This document shows, one piece after another, positions 59,965 through 64,000 of a DNA stretch of 64,000 nucleotides. Source of the stretch: Paenibacillus fonticola DSM 21315 (GTDB lineage: Bacteria; Bacillota; Bacilli; Paenibacillales; Paenibacillaceae); NCBI RefSeq assembly GCF_000381905.1, contig NZ_KB907271.1, forward strand, positions 1 through 64,000, read 5' to 3'. A program made the translations under genes and the position numbers. The first letter of the stretch is position 1, and each line of letters begins with the position of its first letter. A model generated the notes under the pieces. It saw nothing but the letters and a program-made list of their open reading frames with translations, had not been told where the DNA came from and ran no database searches.

Positions 59965-61277
59965 TGGAATTAAGAGTATGGGGCGGTGCCGGCGAGCATG
60001 GCCGTTCTTGTTATGTACTAACAGGAGAACAGCATCGGATCATGCTCGATTGCGGCGTAAAGAAGGAGGGTACCGGACAATATCCTTTGCTTGATGCTGA
60101 TCTGATTCCTCAGTTGACGGCTGTATTTCTAACGCATGCGCATGAGGATCATTCTATGGCTTTGCCGTTATTATACAAGCATGGTTATCAAGGGGAAATC
60201 TGGACGACCAAGCCGACCGTATTGCAACTGGAGCTGTATTTTGCCAATTGGCGCAAATATGTAGAGAGACGTGGCGGGGAGCTGCCTTACGATCATACGC
60301 ATATTTCCGCCATGCGCTTTCGCATTCTGGAGGAAGAAGCAGAAGCGGGCGATTGGCTCCTTCTCTCGGATGGATTTAGTGTGCAGTGGGGGCGGAGCGG
60401 CCATATGCTCGGCTCGGTATGGCTACGGTTGCAGCTAGAAGGACACCGTATATTTTTCTCCGGAGATTTCAGCCGGGAATCCGCTCTACTGGCTAATGAT
60501 TCACCTAGTGTGCATACTCTCTACGAATCATCTGATGAGCCAAACCTGTTCCCGCCAGAAATGACCCTATCGATCATCGATAATGCATATGGCGCAGATG
60601 AACAGTCGCAAAGTCAGAAGCTGAACGCACTCCGGCAGCTTATTCTCGAAGTACTGGAGCGAGGAGGGCATGTACTGCTGCCGGTTCCTGCTTTTGGCCG
60701 GGGACAGGATTTATTGCTGTGGGCATTAAGTACGTTTCCGGGGCAGCATCTTCTGATTGAACAGGAAATCCGCGAGGGTTTGCAGCAGCTGGCCGAATGG
60801 AAAGACTGGCTTAGGCCAGGTATTGTTCATGCCATTAATAAAGCGATGATTTCTCCGAATATCCATATTCCCGTCAGCTGGGATGATCGAGTTCGTTTAC
60901 TGCAGGGGGAGAATTCGTTCATCATTTTTACAACGGACGGTATGATGGAATCGGCCCGCGCACGCTGGTATGCGGAGCACCTCTCATCTTCAGCAGACCA
61001 TGCGATTGTTATTACTGGCCATGCCAGTGAAGAAACCTTCGCTCGCCAGCTGCTGAAAGGAGAAATCGAGGGGACATCCTGCGAAGTAATCCAGATGGGA
61101 TACAAAATCCATCAGGGGTTAGATGATGTCCGGCTCATGCTTCATGAAGTCCCTAGCCGGCATACGGTTCTGGTTCATGCTCCCAAGCCGGTAACCGACC
61201 AGGTGGCCGACCGGCTGGCAGAAGAGGGGGCTAGAGGGATCTATTCCTTGCAGCCAGGAGCCGTGTTAAATATATAA
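59964..61277 (+). CDS. Beta-CASP metallo-beta-lactamase-fold hydrolase (RNase J/CPSF73-like)
   Basis: MBL fold with HxHxDH motif (VFLTHAHEDHSMALPLL), GRSGHMLGSVWL (third His) and FFSGDFSRES (metal Asp). The beta-CASP part follows: PVPAFGRGQDLLLWAL, IIFTTDGMMESARARWYAEHL, VITGHASEETFARQLL (motif B-like His) and VLVHAPKPVTDQVADRL. This set is used by RNA or DNA nucleases such as CPSF73, RNase J and related hydrolases. 437 residues, without a KH domain. Start ATG at 59964 overlaps the permease stop, so translation is coupled. A nuclease-like protein in a transporter operon is unexpected. Confidence 0.82.
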   Translation: MELRVWGGAGEHGRSCYVLTGEQHRIMLDCGVKKEGTGQYPLLDADLIPQLTAVFLTHAHEDHSMALPLLYKHGYQGEIWTTKPTVLQLELYFANWRKYVERRGGELPYDHTHISAMRFRILEEEAEAGDWLLLSDGFSVQWGRSGHMLGSVWLRLQLEGHRIFFSGDFSRESALLANDSPSVHTLYESSDEPNLFPPEMTLSIIDNAYGADEQSQSQKLNALRQLILEVLERGGHVLLPVPAFGRGQDLLLWALSTFPGQHLLIEQEIREGLQQLAEWKDWLRPGIVHAINKAMISPNIHIPVSWDDRVRLLQGENSFIIFTTDGMMESARARWYAEHLSSSADHAIVITGHASEETFARQLLKGEIEGTSCEVIQMGYKIHQGLDDVRLMLHEVPSRHTVLVHAPKPVTDQVADRLAEEGARGIYSLQPGAVLNI

Positions 61278-61308
61278 ACCTTATTTTATTATTCAAGGTA
61301 ATTCTATC

Positions 61309-61347
61309 TGAAGCGGGAACCTTACGAGGTCGCCGCTTCATCTTGTT
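61309..61347 (+). terminator. Hairpin after the beta-CASP gene
   Basis: TGAAGCGG (61309-61316) and CCGCTTCA (61333-61340) with inner CCT/AGG pairing, followed by a weak TCTTGTT. Between convergent genes it may stop both. Confidence 0.5.
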
Positions 61348-61374
61348 ATCGCTTGGCCAGATCGTTACTAGTCA

Positions 61375-62133
61375 TTAATTCGCAGCAGCAGCTCTTTTGT
61401 AACGAATCACTTTTCTGTACATCGATTTATCCTTCAATTTGTTGAATATATAAGGATCCGGATTGGTGTTCACTTCAATAATCCACGGTGTCCAGGTATG
61501 ATCGAAACCAATATCCAAACCAATTTGCTGTAATCCGGGATATTTCTTATGAAGAGATTTTGCCGTAGTTACACCCAGTTCGTTAAGCGTATGAATCTTC
61601 TTTTGAATTTCGTTATTTGTGCTGTGGGCAGCGAGGAGACGTTTGATATCCATCAGTGTGCCGCCACTATGATAATTGGTCACTATTTTTTTAGGATGGG
61701 CCACTCTTCCGATGATCCCCGTCGTTTCCCATATTCCTTTTGGATTCAGCTGTACCATGACCCTCGTATCGAAATGGCGTTTGTTATACTTCAATAGATG
61801 AATGCCCTTCTGAATAATGTAGCTTTTCTTGTTCGTATAATTTTGTAAGGATTTGTAAAATGATTTGTAATCCTTAAAGGTTTTTTCCGTTGTTTCAATT
61901 TGGTACGCATATTCCCCGGTTTTCAGCAGCCTTGCACGTATAACTCCATTCCCATAACTCCCGATCTCAGGTTTAACATATACCATGCTATAAAGCTCCA
62001 GCATTTTCTTCAAGGTGGAGTCACTGAATTTCCGGGTATCTGGAATAAAAGGGAGAACCTTTTTACTCTTTAGAAGCACTTTTGTTTTGGTCCATTTATT
62101 CATCACTACCCTATTAGGTTTCTTTGGGCTCAT
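61375..62133 (-). CDS. YheC/YheD-family ATP-grasp protein (spore coat associated)
   Basis: ATP-grasp-like protein of the YheC/YheD endospore coat family. Marks: LPFIPDTRKFSDSTLKKMLELYSMVYVKPEIGSYGNGVIRA, SYIIQKGI, HFDTRVMVQLNPKGIWETTGIIGRVA and the C-terminal metal-binding LDIGFDHTWTPWIIEVNTNPDP. 252 residues, the short form lacking the N-terminal domain. AGGAGG lies upstream of the ATG. Next to a CotSA-like gene, supporting a role in the spore coat or wall polymers. Confidence 0.85.
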   Translation of the reverse strand: MSPKKPNRVVMNKWTKTKVLLKSKKVLPFIPDTRKFSDSTLKKMLELYSMVYVKPEIGSYGNGVIRARLLKTGEYAYQIETTEKTFKDYKSFYKSLQNYTNKKSYIIQKGIHLLKYNKRHFDTRVMVQLNPKGIWETTGIIGRVAHPKKIVTNYHSGGTLMDIKRLLAAHSTNNEIQKKIHTLNELGVTTAKSLHKKYPGLQQIGLDIGFDHTWTPWIIEVNTNPDPYIFNKLKDKSMYRKVIRYKRAAAAN

Positions 62134-62402
62134 CCTCTGGATCCCTCCTGATATAGTTGTTTCACCATGACCTTTATCCTCTCATATTCTATGTGTACTC
62201 CCCCTTGAGCGAGTAGGCGATTGATTTACTAAACAAAACAAATCTTATTTCGGTAATATAAGAAACCGGGTGCTCCGAAACATACACTTTCTTATTTAAA
62301 AAAGGGCAGGCAACAAGGTGATCAGACTATACCCATTCTTTAAGTTTGAATACGTATAATAGTGTTCAAGCAGAATTCGTGCTCTGAGAGGGTGAGAAAA
62401 GT

Positions 62403-63491
62403 GTGAAGATCTTGATCGTTGCTCCGGAGCAGATCCCTGTTCCTGGAAGCGGATCGGTAGAAATTTGTATCCTCGCTATTGCCAAACAGCTTGCAAGTAA
62501 ACATAAAGTAACGGTCGTAAGCAGAGCTTCAAAGGGACTGCCAGCTCAAAGCAGCGAAAGCGGCGTAAACATCGTCAGAGTTCCATCGGGCAGCTCCAAG
62601 GTTTATATTGCCTCTGTTCTTCGTTATATTCAGGGAAAGTTTTTTGACGTTATTCAAGTTGACAATCGTCCTCATTACATGGCATCCATCCAACAAGCTT
62701 ATCCGAAAATGAAGGTAACCTTATTCCTGCATTCACTAACATTTGTACCGCCTAACAGCAGCGTTGCAAAAAGTTTGAGGCATGCCAAATTAATTATTGC
62801 AAACAGCAGTTCACTAAAACAAAAATTAACCCATCGTTTTCCCGATGTGGCATCGAAAATTCGAACCGTTGAACTTGGGGTGGATACGAGCAGGTTTCGC
62901 CCGGCAACCACCGCTGATCGAACCACGTACAGGAAAAAGTACGGCATAGACGATAAATATACGGCTCTATTTGTAGGGCGCGTTATTCCACGCAAGGGTG
63001 TTCCTATATTGCTCAAAGCGGCCAGCATTGCCGGGAAGGAAGTTCCTCTTCAAGTGGTTGTTGCGGGACGGGGCAGAGCATCGTACATGAAGCAGTTGCG
63101 AGCGACGGCCTCTAAGTTGAACGTATCTGTAAAGTGGATCGGGAAGCAGAAGCATTCCGATATTCATAAGGTATATCAGATTGCGGACTGTTTCGTTTGC
63201 CCCTCCCAAAAGCACGAAGCCTTTGGCCTGGTGAATGTTGAAGCCATGGCGTCGGGATTGCCCGTAATTGCTTCAAAGGTTGGCGGGATACCGGAAATTG
63301 TGAAGCATGAGAGCAATGGTTTTTTAGTCGACGATTACTGGCGTGCTGAACGGTTTGCACAATATTTGATCAGACTTGGAAAAAATAAAGAGTTGGGGCG
63401 CGTAATTGGCACCAAAGCAAGAAGCAGCGTAACTCAGAATTTTACATGGCGGCAAACAGCCGACAGGCTATCAGCGTTATATTCTCATTGA
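62403..63491 (+). CDS. Family 4 glycosyltransferase, CotSA-like
   Basis: GT-B glycosyltransferase. APEQIPVPGSGSVEICILAIAKQL at the N-terminus and LFVGRVIPRKGVPILLKA, then VCPSQKHEAFGLVNVEAMASGLPVIASKVGGIPEIV (the E-x7-E donor motif) at the C-terminus. It resembles the spore coat protein CotSA of B. subtilis in size (362 against about 377). GTG 62403 has GAGAGGGTGAG upstream. Convergence is absent; it stands alone and divergent from the YheC/D-like gene. Confidence 0.82.
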   Translation: MKILIVAPEQIPVPGSGSVEICILAIAKQLASKHKVTVVSRASKGLPAQSSESGVNIVRVPSGSSKVYIASVLRYIQGKFFDVIQVDNRPHYMASIQQAYPKMKVTLFLHSLTFVPPNSSVAKSLRHAKLIIANSSSLKQKLTHRFPDVASKIRTVELGVDTSRFRPATTADRTTYRKKYGIDDKYTALFVGRVIPRKGVPILLKAASIAGKEVPLQVVVAGRGRASYMKQLRATASKLNVSVKWIGKQKHSDIHKVYQIADCFVCPSQKHEAFGLVNVEAMASGLPVIASKVGGIPEIVKHESNGFLVDDYWRAERFAQYLIRLGKNKELGRVIGTKARSSVTQNFTWRQTADRLSALYSH

Positions 63492-63615
63492 GAGAGTTAG
63501 AGTCGAGACAATGAAGCCAACCGGCTGTTTTCTTTCATTATTTGGATATAGAAAGCAGCCGGAAAGCTGCTTAACAGCAAGATTAAATTGACATAAAAAT
63601 ATAAGAATGCTGAAA

Positions 63616-63664
63616 AAAGAGCATAGATATGCTAAAAATAATGAACTTTTGTGCTATGCTCTTT
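63616..63664. repeat. 11-bp inverted repeat before the last gene
   Basis: AAAGAGCATAG (63616-63626) and CTATGCTCTTT (63654-63664) pair perfectly around 27 bases. A second small palindrome GCATA-GA-TATGC starts in the left arm. Lies directly upstream of the cre site. Confidence 0.5.
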
Positions 63665-63675
63665 AGATAAGAAAT

Positions 63676-63689
63676 TGTAAGCGCTATCA
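63676..63689 (+). promoter_or_regulatory. Near-ideal cre (CcpA) site
   Basis: TGTAAGCGCTATCA fits TGWAANCGNTNWCA at every position and is almost fully palindromic. It lies 18 bases before the TTG start of the next gene, in the expected transcription start or leader. Confidence 0.75.
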
Positions 63690-63707
63690 AAAAAGGGGCA
63701 AACGATA

Positions 63708-64000
63708 TTGGGAAAATTTAAATCGAAAATACTCCTGTACAGTTTGTTGCTTGGTTCCGTTCCTACGATTCTCATCGGATTGTTTTCTTATTTTATAGCC
63801 GCGAAAGATGTGGAGCAAAAGGTGAACGAAGGGAATATGCATCTGTTGAATCAAACTCGGATGAGGGTGGAGCAGGTATTGGACTCCATGCAAAGAACCG
63901 CTCTGCAGTTTGAGAACTCCTCTTTGCTGAAATCGGCGATGGGCAGCAAATTAAGCGCTGATGATTTTACGAAGGTCCGGGAACTCATGAAAGAAATGTT
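63708..64000 (+). CDS. Membrane sensor protein, N-terminal part (cut by window end)
   Basis: Open from TTG 63708 to the window edge (97 codons). AAAAAGGGG lies about 10 bases upstream. It reads MGKFKSKILLYSLLLGSVPT and on to a TM1 at about 8-32 (ILIGLFSYFIAA), then an extracellular helical start (VEQKVNEGNMHLLNQTRMRVEQ). This N-terminus is typical of Paenibacillus membrane AraC-family regulators or YesM kinases with a Cache-like domain; the rest is outside the window. The cre site suggests control by carbon source. Confidence 0.7.
   Translation, partial: MGKFKSKILLYSLLLGSVPTILIGLFSYFIAAKDVEQKVNEGNMHLLNQTRMRVEQVLDSMQRTALQFENSSLLKSAMGSKLSADDFTKVRELMKEM

Noticed and set aside
63519..63570. CCGGCTG / CAGCCGG hairpin as terminator of the CotSA-like gene
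   Set aside because: Long loop and no T run after the stem; cannot be supported as an intrinsic terminator.

Overview
The window looks like the chromosome of a spore-forming Bacillota of the Paenibacillus type. The evidence is a YesM/YesN two-component pair next to an LplB/LplC-type sugar transporter, several lipoprotein solute-binding proteins, LicT antitermination, CcpA-like cre sites, spore-coat-type genes (YheC/D-like ATP-grasp, CotSA-like glycosyltransferase, collagen-like protein) and strong AGGAGG ribosome binding sites with many GTG/TTG starts. I saw no rRNA, tRNA, CRISPR array, insertion sequence or prophage.

Layout. 1-760: no convincing gene. 761-3313: a TetR regulator divergent from a 14-TM drug exporter, with promoter and operator between them. 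3555-5393: a UbiD-family decarboxylase. 5618-7982: a three-gene cell-envelope module (DUF1796, CDP-glycerol transferase-like, LicC-like nucleotidyltransferase). 8101-11131: AlkC DNA glycosylase and a YcdB/YcdC-domain protein. 11196-21526: a GNAT acetyltransferase divergent from a LysR gene and a long operon resembling the B. subtilis ytmI/tcyJKLMN/ytmO/ytnJ sulfur-amino-acid salvage operon. Here it also holds a SolA-type amine oxidase gene with no canonical start in the right place and a DinB gene broken by one in-frame TAG.

21741-28885: sensor kinase, AraC-type response regulator, terminator, cre site, two CUT1 permeases and a lipoprotein. 28996-34305: RidA and a trehalose locus (phosphotrehalase, fused PTS EIIBCA, TreR) with two identical operators at the promoter. 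34434-37000: a secreted protein made of two tandem TIM-barrel-like domains and a two-repeat beta-gamma-crystallin protein. 37232-42224: a beta-glucoside regulon in which phospho-beta-glucosidase, LicT antiterminator and PTS EIIBCA are each preceded by their own RNA antiterminator (RAT) and overlapping terminator. 42389-46754: PhzF-like protein, LysM-M14 peptidase, SBF/ArsB-type carrier and an aldo/keto reductase with a MerR-type promoter. 46885-48784: a glycosyltransferase convergent with a collagen-like protein. 48916-53536: a cytochrome P450 remnant and a GH43/AraC/lipoprotein unit whose two outward promoters share a 39-40 bp element. 53581-53980: repeats. 54110-54973: a secreted CYTH-like protein. 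55103-61277: LysR divergent from an Fe3+-type ABC transporter whose permease stop codon overlaps the start of a beta-CASP metallo-hydrolase. 61375-63491: two spore-coat-type genes. 63708-end: the start of a membrane sensor protein.

I did not find an unmistakably new system. The best candidates are the sulfur salvage operon with added oxidase and decayed DinB, the ABC transporter coupled to a beta-CASP nuclease-like protein, the AraC regulon with matched promoter elements, and the secreted tandem-barrel, crystallin and CYTH proteins. Functions come from recognised motifs and family resemblance; no database search was run.
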